A stretch of 64,000 nucleotides of DNA, taken from the NCBI GenBank assembly GCA_035487295.1, contig DATHMH010000044.1, positions 1 through 64,000 on the forward strand, read 5' to 3'. Position 1 is the first letter of the stretch. Each line of letters opens with the position of its first letter. A program made the position numbers and the translations under genes. Below, in pieces: positions 56,994 to 64,000 of this stretch. The notes under the pieces were generated by a model. That model worked only from the letters and a program-made list of their open reading frames with translations, was not told where the DNA came from and made no database searches. The DNA comes from QIAW01 sp035487295 (GTDB lineage: Bacteria > Acidobacteriota > Terriglobia > Terriglobales > Acidobacteriaceae).

Positions 56994-58172
56994 TTACTTT
57001 TTAGCCGGCGGCGTAGCTTTGGCCTTTTTATAGGTCGTACTTACTGTCGCCCCAAAGCCTTCAATCAGTCCCTTGGCCTCTTCCACGTGCTTGCCCTCGG
57101 GGTCTAGCTCCAGGTATTTGTTAAATGCCTCAACGGTTCCTGGGGCTGGCATTATCTTGCCGCTTTTATCAATCGTGGCCTGCGAGGTCAGATTGATGCC
57201 CTTCTGATAATAGGCCTCGGCATAGTCGGGCTTGGCCTCAATGGCTTTGTCAAAGGCGGCATTAGCGTCGTCAATGTCTTTCTGTTTTGTGTTGGAATCC
57301 GTTTCTTTCGTGGCCTGGTTGGTCAAAGTAGCGCCGGCATTGAAGTAATACATGGAAGCATTCGGCGGGTCGTCCTGCGCCGCGGTGGTGTATTCATCCA
57401 GCGCTTCTTTGGGTTGTCCCGTCTTGGCATAAGCCTGGCCCAGGTTGTTGTGATATTTGCCCAGCGTGGCCTTGCTATCGGCAACTGCGGCGCCTTTCTT
57501 GTTGTCCGTAGGCGCTGGGGCTTTCTCCGCCAGGTCAATGGCCTTCTTGTAAGACTCAATGGCCTTCTGGAAGTGCGGCGTAGCATCGTCTTTGCTGGTG
57601 GCGGTAGAGCCCGCGCCCAGTTCGGCGTCTCCCAAATGCGCCCAGATCACGTCGTGTGTAGTGTCAATGGCAATGGCATCGTTCATGATCTGCACTGCCT
57701 GCTGCCAGTTTCCGGCTTGTTCGGCGGTGTGGGCATCGGTCAGCATTTTATTGAGCGTGTTGATCTTTGCATTTTCCTTGACCTGTTCCGCGGCTTTCTT
57801 CTGGAATTCCGGATTCTTCTGCGCCTCGCGCATTTCTTTTTGCAGATCGAATTCCAGGTTGGTGCCTTGTTCGCTCGACGTCACCGGGACGTCTTTGTAG
57901 ATGTGGATCACCTTGCCGTCTTCCACCATGCTGATGGTATATTTTCCCTGCGGGATGGCGATGCTGGTGAATTCGCCTTTATTGTCGGTTTGCAGGGAGG
58001 ATTTCTTCCCGGTCTCCTGGCTGAGGAATTCTATGGTGAGGCCGACCATGGGCTTGCCATCAGTGTCGGTACACTTGCCATGCACCCGGGCCAGCGTTTG
58101 GGACCAACCGGCGGCCGCGGCGAGCAAGAGCACAGTAGTTGTGGCGAATATCGCTATCAGTTTTTTGTTCAT
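56994..58172 (-). CDS. Secreted carboxypeptidase-regulatory-like plus TPR protein
   Basis: The 392-residue product has a signal peptide (KLIAIFATTTVLLLAAAAGWSQ), a carboxypeptidase-regulatory-like beta-sandwich (about 28-115: RVHGKCTDTDGKPMVGLTIEFLSQETGKKSSLQTDNKGEFT) and TPR repeats to the end (GKYHNNLGQAYAKTGQPKEALDEYTTAAQDDPPNASMYYFNAGATL, AIEAKPDYAEAYYQKGINL). This combination is typical of exported Acidobacteriota proteins of unknown job. It starts 1 bp after queC ends, so the two are probably co-transcribed. A hairpin terminator follows. Confidence 0.82.
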   Translation of the reverse strand: MNKKLIAIFATTTVLLLAAAAGWSQTLARVHGKCTDTDGKPMVGLTIEFLSQETGKKSSLQTDNKGEFTSIAIPQGKYTISMVEDGKVIHIYKDVPVTSSEQGTNLEFDLQKEMREAQKNPEFQKKAAEQVKENAKINTLNKMLTDAHTAEQAGNWQQAVQIMNDAIAIDTTHDVIWAHLGDAELGAGSTATSKDDATPHFQKAIESYKKAIDLAEKAPAPTDNKKGAAVADSKATLGKYHNNLGQAYAKTGQPKEALDEYTTAAQDDPPNASMYYFNAGATLTNQATKETDSNTKQKDIDDANAAFDKAIEAKPDYAEAYYQKGINLTSQATIDKSGKIMPAPGTVEAFNKYLELDPEGKHVEEAKGLIEGFGATVSTTYKKAKATPPAKK

Positions 58173-58173
58173 T

Positions 58174-58911
58174 TCAGTTTCCTGTTGTATGGATTCCTTC
58201 TGCTTCTAAACTTTTTTGCGGGTCCGGCTGCGGCTCATATGCAATCGCATCAGCCGTTCCGGCCTGCTCAAAGGCGCGCAGGCGAAGAACGCAGCTATCG
58301 CAAACTCCACAGGCGCGGTCGTGGCGGCTGTAGCAGGACCAGGTCAACTCGAGGGGCGCACCCAATTTTAACCCAAGACGCACAATTTCCGATTTGCGCA
58401 ACTGAATCAAAGGTGTTACAACCTCAATCGCGCCTTCCTTAGTGCCGGTGCGGATCACCTCGTTGTAGGCCTGGTAATACGCCGGACGGCAATCCGGATA
58501 TCCCGAACTATCCTGCTCCACGGCCCCGATATAAATCTTCCGCGCGCCTAAGACTTCGGCCCAGCTCACCGCCGCCGCCAGAAAATGCGCGTTGCGGAAG
58601 GGCACATATGTTATCGGAATGCCAGGGCCGATCTCTCCCGATTCTGGAACGGCAATGCTGCTATCCGTAAGCGCCGACCCCCCAATAGCCGGCAAAACTT
58701 CATTACGCAGTGCCATACGCCGGCCGATTCCCAGCCGCTCGCAGACCGCTAAAAAGCTCTGCTTTTCGCGCTGCTCCGTGCGCTGTCCGTAACTCATGTG
58801 CAGCGCCGCTACCGCTTCCGCGCCGTAATCATGCACAGCCTGCGCGGCGCAAACGCACGAATCCATTCCACCACTCAACAGAATTACGGCTTGCACCGGC
58901 TGCATATTCAT
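58174..58911 (-). CDS. queC: QueC, 7-cyano-7-deazaguanine (preQ0) synthase
   Basis: The 245-residue protein has the PP-loop ATP motif ILLSGGMDSCV, YGQRTEQREKQSF, the family block YVPFRNAHFLAAAVSWAEVLGA, and the zinc site TWSCYSRHDRACGVCDSCVLR (four cysteines) at the end. QueC converts carboxy-deazaguanine to preQ0 with ATP and ammonia. It is followed after 1 bp by the TPR protein gene. queE and queD lie upstream on the same strand, separated by a hypothetical gene. Confidence 0.95.
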   Translation of the reverse strand: MNMQPVQAVILLSGGMDSCVCAAQAVHDYGAEAVAALHMSYGQRTEQREKQSFLAVCERLGIGRRMALRNEVLPAIGGSALTDSSIAVPESGEIGPGIPITYVPFRNAHFLAAAVSWAEVLGARKIYIGAVEQDSSGYPDCRPAYYQAYNEVIRTGTKEGAIEVVTPLIQLRKSEIVRLGLKLGAPLELTWSCYSRHDRACGVCDSCVLRLRAFEQAGTADAIAYEPQPDPQKSLEAEGIHTTGN

Positions 58912-58990
58912 GGAAATGGACTAATCGTTTAGATGAACTCAACGGCGGAATAGCTGCCCTTTATTCCTGCTCCCACAAATCTCTACCAAC

Positions 58991-59998
58991 TTATTTTAAT
59001 AGACGAAACCGCAACTCGTGCCATTTTTTCGGGTTGGTACTCATATAAAAGTCCACCATCAAAACCCCATTGCGTTCTGGATGCCAGAAGCTTACTTCAC
59101 CAGATATTCCGAACCAGATATTCCGAGAGTCCGGAGAGCTCTTTTCCCAACAAGCGGAGTCGATAATGGCATCAAACACTGTGGCAGATTTCCGCGAGAC
59201 ATCGCCGTCGTACCATGCCACCTGTTTTGGGCCTTTGAACCATCGCCAGGGTTTGTCGCCAGATACACCGTTCCAGTTGGTCCAATCTCTTCCACTTGTA
59301 GACTTAAAAGTTTCGGATAATTCGAGATCTAAAAGATCGGCAAGCTCTGGATGGGGCTCAACCTCCCGCGTTACGCGATAGCCTACTTGAAGATTGGCGG
59401 AGGGAAGATTTTGCCGCGGGGAACTCTCATATTCTTGCACTGCGAAAATGCTCAGACACTCCTGCTCCCAAACGGTGCAGATCCTGAAATCTGGCTTGTC
59501 ACCTTCTATTTTTTTCCAACGTATGCCCGAAGGCAGGGAATAACGGAGAGAATTCACGCTAATCGAAGGCAGATCGCTTGCACCGGCACACTTGGGAAGT
59601 TGTTTTTTGCTTTCGGGAACAAGAACCAGTGAGAGTGGTTTGTCCTTGTCTGCTAACTTTACCGCTGAAGGGGTATAACCCTTTTTTTCGACGAATAGCA
59701 CATCTTCCCCCCTGGTCGTAAATCCCCCCGACTGGTCCGTGAGTGCGAACGTAGGATATTGCCCATCATTCGGACCTCCTGAAACCTGAGATCTGACCTC
59801 AACCGCTTTAAGTGGCCTGCCCTGTGGATCACGCACCGTGCCATGAACTGGAAGCCACGACACCGTTTTCACAATGAAGCTATCTGACTCCAGCGTAATC
59901 TGTTGGCCTGGCTCCAGCTTCACCTCTTGAGCGATTGCTTTTGTATTGCAAAAGCAGAGGAAAACAGCGGCAAGGACGCGGATCGTAAGATTGTTCAT
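58991..59998 (-). CDS. Secreted protein with carboxypeptidase-regulatory-like domain
   Basis: The ATG at 59998, 5 bases after AAAGGA, gives 335 residues; an ATG two codons earlier is possible. A signal peptide (VLAAVFLCFCNTKAIAQ) precedes WLPVHGTVRDPQGRPLKAVEVRSQVSGG with DQSGGFTTRGE, a carboxypeptidase-regulatory-like sandwich. The remaining two thirds (SLRYSLPSGIRWKKIEG, YDGDVSRKSATVFDAIIDSACW) are not recognised. It sits between queE and queC but its content is unrelated to queuosine, so it may be a later insertion in the operon. Confidence 0.65.
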   Translation of the reverse strand: MNNLTIRVLAAVFLCFCNTKAIAQEVKLEPGQQITLESDSFIVKTVSWLPVHGTVRDPQGRPLKAVEVRSQVSGGPNDGQYPTFALTDQSGGFTTRGEDVLFVEKKGYTPSAVKLADKDKPLSLVLVPESKKQLPKCAGASDLPSISVNSLRYSLPSGIRWKKIEGDKPDFRICTVWEQECLSIFAVQEYESSPRQNLPSANLQVGYRVTREVEPHPELADLLDLELSETFKSTSGRDWTNWNGVSGDKPWRWFKGPKQVAWYDGDVSRKSATVFDAIIDSACWEKSSPDSRNIWFGISGEVSFWHPERNGVLMVDFYMSTNPKKWHELRFRLLK

Positions 59999-60124
59999 AA
60001 CCATCCTTTAGATTAATTCATCAATGCGGAGTCTTTCTTCAGTCACGAAGCACCTCTTTCCAAGAACGGGCAGCTAGGAAAAACTTGCAGGTTATTTCCG
60101 ACTGAGGCGCTTGGAAATTCTCCA

Positions 60125-60805
60125 TCAAACCCCTTTTGTCTCCGGCTGCCAGATGAATTTGTGCAGCTGCAGCCCCAGGCGGACGTTTAACCCATCCGCC
60201 AGGATCCACTCGGCCAGTTCGCGCGGGTCAACCAGGCAATGCGAGCTGTCGCGGGCGCCGCGCGCGTCCTTGCGAAACGCAGGAGAAAAAATAACGCCGC
60301 CGGCAAGCGACACGAGCCCGTGCTGCCGCGTAAAATCCCGGGCAAATTCGTAGTCTGCGCGGTCGCTCAGCACGAATTTAATCTCATCGCGCTTGCCGAT
60401 CGCCTGCAAATTAGAGAGATTAAACGTATCGCCCTCGCCCGAGTGCGAGCACTTCACATCCACAATCTTGTGGACTTCAGAGGGGACGTTCGCCAAGGGC
60501 CGTTCGCCGCTGGTTTCCAGCAGCACCGTATAGCCCAGGCCAACCAGCTCCTGCATTAGCGGCGCCGCCTCGCGCTCCTGCAGCATGGGCTCGCCGCCGG
60601 TGATCTCCACCATTTTCACTGGCGCCAGTCGCTGCACCTCAGCCAGAACCTCCGTCATGCTCATCTTCTTCCCGCCGGTAAACGTATATTCGCTGTCGCA
60701 CCACACGCAGCGCAGGTTGCATCCGGTAAGCCGCACAAAGATGCACGGCAATCCCGCAAAAGAGGATTCGCCCTGAATCGAAGAATAAATCTCAGTGATC
60801 TGCAT
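60125..60805 (-). CDS. queE: QueE, 7-carboxy-7-deazaguanine synthase (radical SAM)
   Basis: From the ATG at 60805 the 226-residue protein begins ITEIYSSIQGESSFAGLPCIFVRLTGCNLRCVWCDSEYTF. It carries the radical SAM cysteines (C-x3-C-x2-C in GCNLRCVWCD), then MVEITGGEPMLQ and VDVKCSHSGEGD. QueE forms the deazapurine ring from the QueD product. A longer frame from 60856 is rejected because it would translate the inverted repeat upstream. The repeat at 60826-60850 lies 20 bases before the start. Confidence 0.93.
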   Translation of the reverse strand: MQITEIYSSIQGESSFAGLPCIFVRLTGCNLRCVWCDSEYTFTGGKKMSMTEVLAEVQRLAPVKMVEITGGEPMLQEREAAPLMQELVGLGYTVLLETSGERPLANVPSEVHKIVDVKCSHSGEGDTFNLSNLQAIGKRDEIKFVLSDRADYEFARDFTRQHGLVSLAGGVIFSPAFRKDARGARDSSHCLVDPRELAEWILADGLNVRLGLQLHKFIWQPETKGV

Positions 60806-60825
60806 GGTGGACCAGGAATTTTCGT

Positions 60826-60850
60826 AGAGACGTAGCGTTGCTACGTCTCT
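60826..60850. repeat. 11-bp inverted repeat between queD and queE
   Basis: AGAGACGTAGC (60826-60836) and GCTACGTCTCT (60840-60850) pair perfectly around GTT. A TTT run follows on the plus strand. The GAGACGTxGC wording resembles dispersed repeats of several phyla. It could act as a weak terminator or attenuator between queD and queE. Confidence 0.65.
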
Positions 60851-60907
60851 TTTCATTCTATAGATCTACTGCAGGGGAAAAGCGAAGCATAATGGCCCAG
60901 CACCGCG

Positions 60908-61285
60908 CTACTCAAAATACGTGGCCGTGGTAGTGTCGGTCTCCCACACCTGGACGTCTTTAATGCGCACCCGTCCCTGCGTGCTCTGCTCGAGCCGCAA
61001 CTTCGTCTCATCGTAAAAATACTTGGCCAGATTTTCCGCCGAAGGGTTGGTCTGCTTGAACGGCTCAAGGTCGTTGAGATACTGGTGATCGAGCCGGTCA
61101 ATGATCTGGTTCATGGCAGACTTGAGGTCTTTAAAATCCCACAGCAGCCCGATGCCGTCAAGCTGCTGGCCGGTGACCGTAATGCGGACTTTGTAATTAT
61201 GTCCGTGCGGGTTCTCACACTTGCCCCGGTACCCGCGCAGGGCGTGTCCGGCGGCAAAGCTCTCTTCCACGCTCACTTCAAACAT
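60908..61285 (-). CDS. queD: QueD, 6-carboxy-5,6,7,8-tetrahydropterin synthase
   Basis: The 125-residue protein has the QueD/PTPS site: His14 (FAAGHAL), Cys23 (GKCENPHGHNY) and the His27/His29 pair as zinc ligands, followed by DFKDLKSAMNQIIDRLDHQYLND and PSAENLAKYFYDE. It makes carboxy-tetrahydropterin for preQ0. It follows the FmdB-like gene after 52 bp and precedes queE. folE is not in the window. Confidence 0.94.
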   Translation of the reverse strand: MFEVSVEESFAAGHALRGYRGKCENPHGHNYKVRITVTGQQLDGIGLLWDFKDLKSAMNQIIDRLDHQYLNDLEPFKQTNPSAENLAKYFYDETKLRLEQSTQGRVRIKDVQVWETDTTTATYFE

Positions 61286-61337
61286 GCAGCTTCCGTCTCG
61301 CTTCCTTCGACTCTATATTGTAACGCTCTGAAATGCC

Positions 61338-61691
61338 CTATTTCTTTGCCGGCTTCTTGCTCTCTTTCTTGCTTTCCGCCTTGCTCTCGCTTTTGGATTC
61401 GGCTTTCGACTCCGCCTTGCTCTCCCCCGCCTCGTCCTTTGTCGCAGCTTCGGCTTCGCCACTACCGTCGGCTTTTTCTTTTTCCTGGCCTTTGCCCGAA
61501 GAGGCAGATGGTTTTTTGGCGTAATCGGTCACATACCAGCCTGACCCTTTGAACTGCACCGCCGGCGCAGAGAGCACCTGCTCGACCGCGCCTCCGCACT
61601 CCGGACACTTCTTCACCGGCGCATCAGAAAACTTCTGGATGCGCTCAAAGCGATGCCCGCATTTCTTGCACAAATATTCGTAGAGAGGCAT
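61338..61691 (-). CDS. FmdB-family zinc-ribbon protein with Lys/Glu/Ser tail
   Basis: From the ATG at 61691 the 117-residue protein begins MPLYEYLCKKCGHRFERIQKFSDAPVKKCPECGG, the FmdB zinc ribbon with two CxxC pairs. SAPAVQFKGSGWYVTDYA follows, and then a charged tail of ESKAESKAESK-type repeats. FmdB-family proteins are putative regulators of unknown mechanism. The tail is low complexity and may be disordered. A longer frame from 61715 adds eight residues before the conserved start. Confidence 0.87.
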   Translation of the reverse strand: MPLYEYLCKKCGHRFERIQKFSDAPVKKCPECGGAVEQVLSAPAVQFKGSGWYVTDYAKKPSASSGKGQEKEKADGSGEAEAATKDEAGESKAESKAESKSESKAESKKESKKPAKK

Positions 61692-61715
61692 TACCGCTGT
61701 TCCCTTTGACTCCAA

Positions 61716-62145
61716 AGATTGCCTGAATGATTCAGAGCTTCTATTTTATCAATTTTACTCAGGACCTCTGAAGAAGACAGAGGGAACAGGCCTGCGAAGC
61801 TTGTGTGGCACAGCGCGGCCAGCCGCAAGCTAAAGACTATATCTCATCCTGCGCCGTCATCCTGATCCTGCGAAGCGGGAGAAGGACCTCCGATGGCGCT
61901 GGGCGCCACCCACGGCTGAAATCGGACTTTCGCTTGGATCTTTCCCTCGCCCTGATGGAATCGAGAGGATGGCCGATTGAAAGCCAGAGAGCTCCGGCGT
62001 GCATACCAACAGCAACCCCGAAGGGCTCCACTGAAAAAAGCATCATACCGACATCAAAAGCCGAGCCATGATCCGCGTGAAGCTTCTCTTTTTCCCCTCT
62101 CGCTTTTGTTAGACTTATCCGTCGCACGACTAGCCTGACTAAATT
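61716..62145. other. Intergenic region with repeat fragments
   Basis: This 430-bp stretch divides the minus-strand que run from the plus-strand haem genes. CGTCATCCTGATCCTGCGAA at about 61855 with AAGGACCT 15 bases on looks like the 'TCATCCTGA...GAAGGACCT' repeat common between genes of Acidobacteriota. No gene is supported; an 88-codon plus-strand frame lacks family features. The hemE promoter is not clear. Confidence 0.45.
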
Positions 62146-63204
62146 ATGTCTGCCTCTAACTCTCTCTTCATACGCGCCTGTAAGCAACTCCCGGTAGAGG
62201 CAACGCCCATCTGGCTGATGCGCCAGGCCGGGCGCTATATGGCTGAATATCGCGCCGTGCGCAGGCATCATTCGCTGCTTGAGATCTGCAAAAATCCGGC
62301 ACTGGCGGCTGAGGTAACGATTACCGCCGCGGAAAAGCTTGGTGTAGACGCTGCCATCATCTTTGCCGACCTGCTGCTGCCGCTTGAGGTCATGGGGCTC
62401 GATTTTGAATTTACTGCCGGCGAAGGTCCGGTGATCGAACAGCCTTTGCGCAGTGCTGAGGCCATCGAGGACCTGCGCACCGACTGCGCCTCCGACCTCT
62501 ACTATGTTGCCGAAGCCGTGCGCATGGCGGCCATGCACTTCGGACGGCGCGTTCCGGTCATCGGGTTCTGTGGCGCGCCTTTCACTCTGGCCAGCTACAT
62601 GATCGAGGGTGGCGGCTCGCGCCACTACATCCATACCAAAAAGATGATGTATTCCGAACCCGCCGCCTGGGGTGAACTCATGCGCAAGCTGGTGGTGGTG
62701 CTGAGTGAATACGCCGCCGAGCAGGTGCAGGCTGGCGCCGCCGCGCTCCAGGTCTTTGACAGTTGGGTTGGCTGCCTCTCACTGCAGGACTACCGCCAAT
62801 TCGTTCTGCCCGAGACCAAGGCGCTTATCCAGAAGCTGCGCGGCACCGGCGTGCCGGTGATATATTTCGGCACTGACACCGCGACTCTGCTCGAAGCCAT
62901 GCATGAGACCGGGGCCGACGTCATCGGACTCGACTGGCGCATCCCATTGGACGAAGGCTGGCAGAAGCTGGACCACGGCTGCGCCGTGCAGGGCAATTTA
63001 GATCCGGTCACGCTCTTTGCCGATTGGAAGACCGTGCGCGCCGCCGCCGAAGACGTTCTGCGCCGCGCCGCCGGCCGCCCCGGACACATCTTCAACCTCG
63101 GCCACGGCATTCTGCCCGAGACCCCAGTAGAAAACGTGAAGGCGCTGGTGGATTTTGTGCATGAATATAGAACGGCAAAAACAGCCGCAGATGTACGCAA
63201 ATGA
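62146..63204 (+). CDS. hemE: HemE, uroporphyrinogen decarboxylase
   Basis: The 352-residue protein matches UroD: PIWLMRQAGRYMAEYRAVR (substrate-binding arginine motif), IIFADLLLPLEVMGLDFEF, VIGFCGAPFTLASYMIEGGGSRHY, LQVFDSWVGCLS, DVIGLDWRIPLDEGW and FNLGHGILPETPVENVKALVDFVHEY. It converts uroporphyrinogen III to coproporphyrinogen III. The last codons lie within a dispersed repeat arm that starts at 63182, so the final eight or so residues are repeat-derived. hemH follows after 222 bp. Confidence 0.96.
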   Translation: MSASNSLFIRACKQLPVEATPIWLMRQAGRYMAEYRAVRRHHSLLEICKNPALAAEVTITAAEKLGVDAAIIFADLLLPLEVMGLDFEFTAGEGPVIEQPLRSAEAIEDLRTDCASDLYYVAEAVRMAAMHFGRRVPVIGFCGAPFTLASYMIEGGGSRHYIHTKKMMYSEPAAWGELMRKLVVVLSEYAAEQVQAGAAALQVFDSWVGCLSLQDYRQFVLPETKALIQKLRGTGVPVIYFGTDTATLLEAMHETGADVIGLDWRIPLDEGWQKLDHGCAVQGNLDPVTLFADWKTVRAAAEDVLRRAAGRPGHIFNLGHGILPETPVENVKALVDFVHEYRTAKTAADVRK

Positions 63205-63365
63205 ACGCAGATCAACATTAGTATTTACCACAAGTATTTACCGCAGAGACATGGAGACACAGAGAAAAACAAAGCAAACTACAAAGGCCTGGAAGGAATT
63301 TAGTCACAGGTCAACTCAAGACGAGCTTTTGCCTATCTGCGTTCATCAGCGCAAATCTGCGGCTG
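63182..63365. repeat. Nested inverted repeat between hemE and hemH
   Basis: CAGCCGCAGATG with TACGCAAATGAACGCAGAT (63182-63212) is matched inversely by ATCTGCGTTCATCAGCG with CAAATCTGCGGCTG (63335-63365). Inside lies ACCGCAGAGACATGGAGACA, whose counterpart TTTCTCCGTGCCTT continues beyond the outer arm. This repeat type recurs in several phyla. Its left arm overlaps the hemE stop codon. Confidence 0.7.
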
Positions 63366-63426
63366 AAGTTTCTAGCTTTTGAATTTCTCCGTGCCTTCGT
63401 AGTGAATAAGTATAAGGAAACACGTA

Positions 63427-64000
63427 ATGCCTGAAAAAGAAGCCGTCCTCCTGCTCGCTCACGGCAGCCCCGAGAAACCAGAGGACGTGCCCGCCTTTTT
63501 GCGCAACATCACCAGCGGACGCCCCATTTCGCCTGAGACCATGAAAGAAGTCGAGCACCGCTACGGATTGATCGGCAGCTCGCCGCTGCTCAAGCACACC
63601 CGCGCCCAGGCCGAGGGCCTCCGCCGTGAGACCGGACTGCCCGTTTATATCGGCATGCGCAACTGGCATCCTTACATCCCCGCAGCCGTTGAGCAGATGC
63701 TCGCCGATGGCATAACCCGCGCCGCCGCCATCTGCCTCGCGCCCCACAACTCGCGCACCAGCGTGGGTTTGTATAAGCGCAGCGCCTTCGCCGAAGCCGG
63801 CGGCAAGATCAAGCTGGAATTCGTGGAGTCGTGGCACGATCATCCTCTGCTCATCCAGGCCTTTTCCGAAAAGCTTGCGCCTGCCTGGAAGCAAATGTGC
63901 GAGCGCGCCCAAACCAAAGTCCCCGTCGTCTTTACCGCGCACAGCGTCCCCCGGCGCACCATTGAGGCCGGCGATCCCTACGAGGCCCAGGCCAAAGAGA
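63427..64000 (+). CDS. hemH: Ferrochelatase (partial, C-terminus outside window)
   Basis: The ATG at 63427 opens a frame of 191 codons to the right edge: AVLLLAHGSPEKPEDVPAFLRNI, RYGLIGSSPLLKHTRAQAEGL, VYIGMRNWHPYIPAAVEQM and VPVVFTAHSVPRRTI. These are ferrochelatase/coproporphyrin ferrochelatase blocks, and the His in FTAHSVP is the expected active-site histidine. It inserts iron into the porphyrin (or coproporphyrin) and fits with hemE upstream. AAGGAAAC lies about 9 bases before the start. Confidence 0.93.
   Translation, partial: MPEKEAVLLLAHGSPEKPEDVPAFLRNITSGRPISPETMKEVEHRYGLIGSSPLLKHTRAQAEGLRRETGLPVYIGMRNWHPYIPAAVEQMLADGITRAAAICLAPHNSRTSVGLYKRSAFAEAGGKIKLEFVESWHDHPLLIQAFSEKLAPAWKQMCERAQTKVPVVFTAHSVPRRTIEAGDPYEAQAKE

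Noticed and set aside
57414..58442. 342-codon plus-strand frame
   Set aside because: It is antisense to the TPR protein and the end of queC, and its composition mirrors the opposite strand.
61805..62071. 88-codon plus-strand frame before hemE
   Set aside because: It is composed of intergenic repeat DNA, has no ribosome-binding site and shows no conserved block.

Overview
The window looks like chromosomal DNA from an Acidobacteriota bacterium, probably of the Terriglobia (Acidobacteriia) type. This is inferred from gene style: a winged-helix plus TPR one-component regulator, a secreted carboxypeptidase-regulatory-like plus TPR protein, YVTN propellers, a large subtilase ending in Ig-like repeats, zinc-ribbon-headed proteins, a DUF1259-containing chromate cluster, and several kinds of intergenic inverted repeats. 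No rRNA gene, canonical tRNA gene, CRISPR array or intact insertion sequence was found.

Left end (1-1950): the first 774 bases hold the start of a minus-strand gene for an uncharacterised protein that runs off the edge. Upstream of it, on the same strand, lie five degenerate tRNA-like elements within about 680 bp (832-1510). They share modular heads, tails and spacers. This array with its linked gene is the best candidate for an undescribed system.

From 1912 a promoter carrying a perfect inverted repeat starts a chromate cluster: chrB, a DUF1259 protein, peptidase E, an ornithine cyclodeaminase-family protein and chrA. tatA, a Ser/Thr kinase, two tandem YVTN propellers, a membrane-TPR protein, a zinc-ribbon protein and mnmG follow. 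mnmG contains an in-frame palindromic repeat insertion. From 16.6 to 27.8 kb come a CADD-like oxidase, a hotdog thioesterase, TauE and LysE exporters, an HxlR regulator, cupins, a serine hydrolase and a KamB/NpmA-like rRNA methyltransferase interrupted by two stop codons.

The 27.9-42.8 kb part is a patchwork of regulators with adjacent targets: TetR with an SDR and twin operators, a PdxR/MocR regulator facing a flavin-binding protein, and GlxA with an isochorismatase-family hydrolase. It also contains broken gene ends at 32.1-33.5 kb. A 1492-residue secreted subtilase follows at 43.1 kb. Then comes a TetR-controlled tripartite efflux operon (DHA2 pump, TolC-like outer-membrane factor, EmrA-like adaptor, SDR).

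The right end is core metabolism. A molybdenum-cofactor operon (moeA-moaC-response regulator-moaB) is followed by a preQ0/queuosine group (fmdB-like gene, queD, queE, queC, interleaved with two secreted proteins). The haem genes hemE and the start of hemH close the window. Intergenic inverted repeats of several families lie beside genes or overlap gene ends here.
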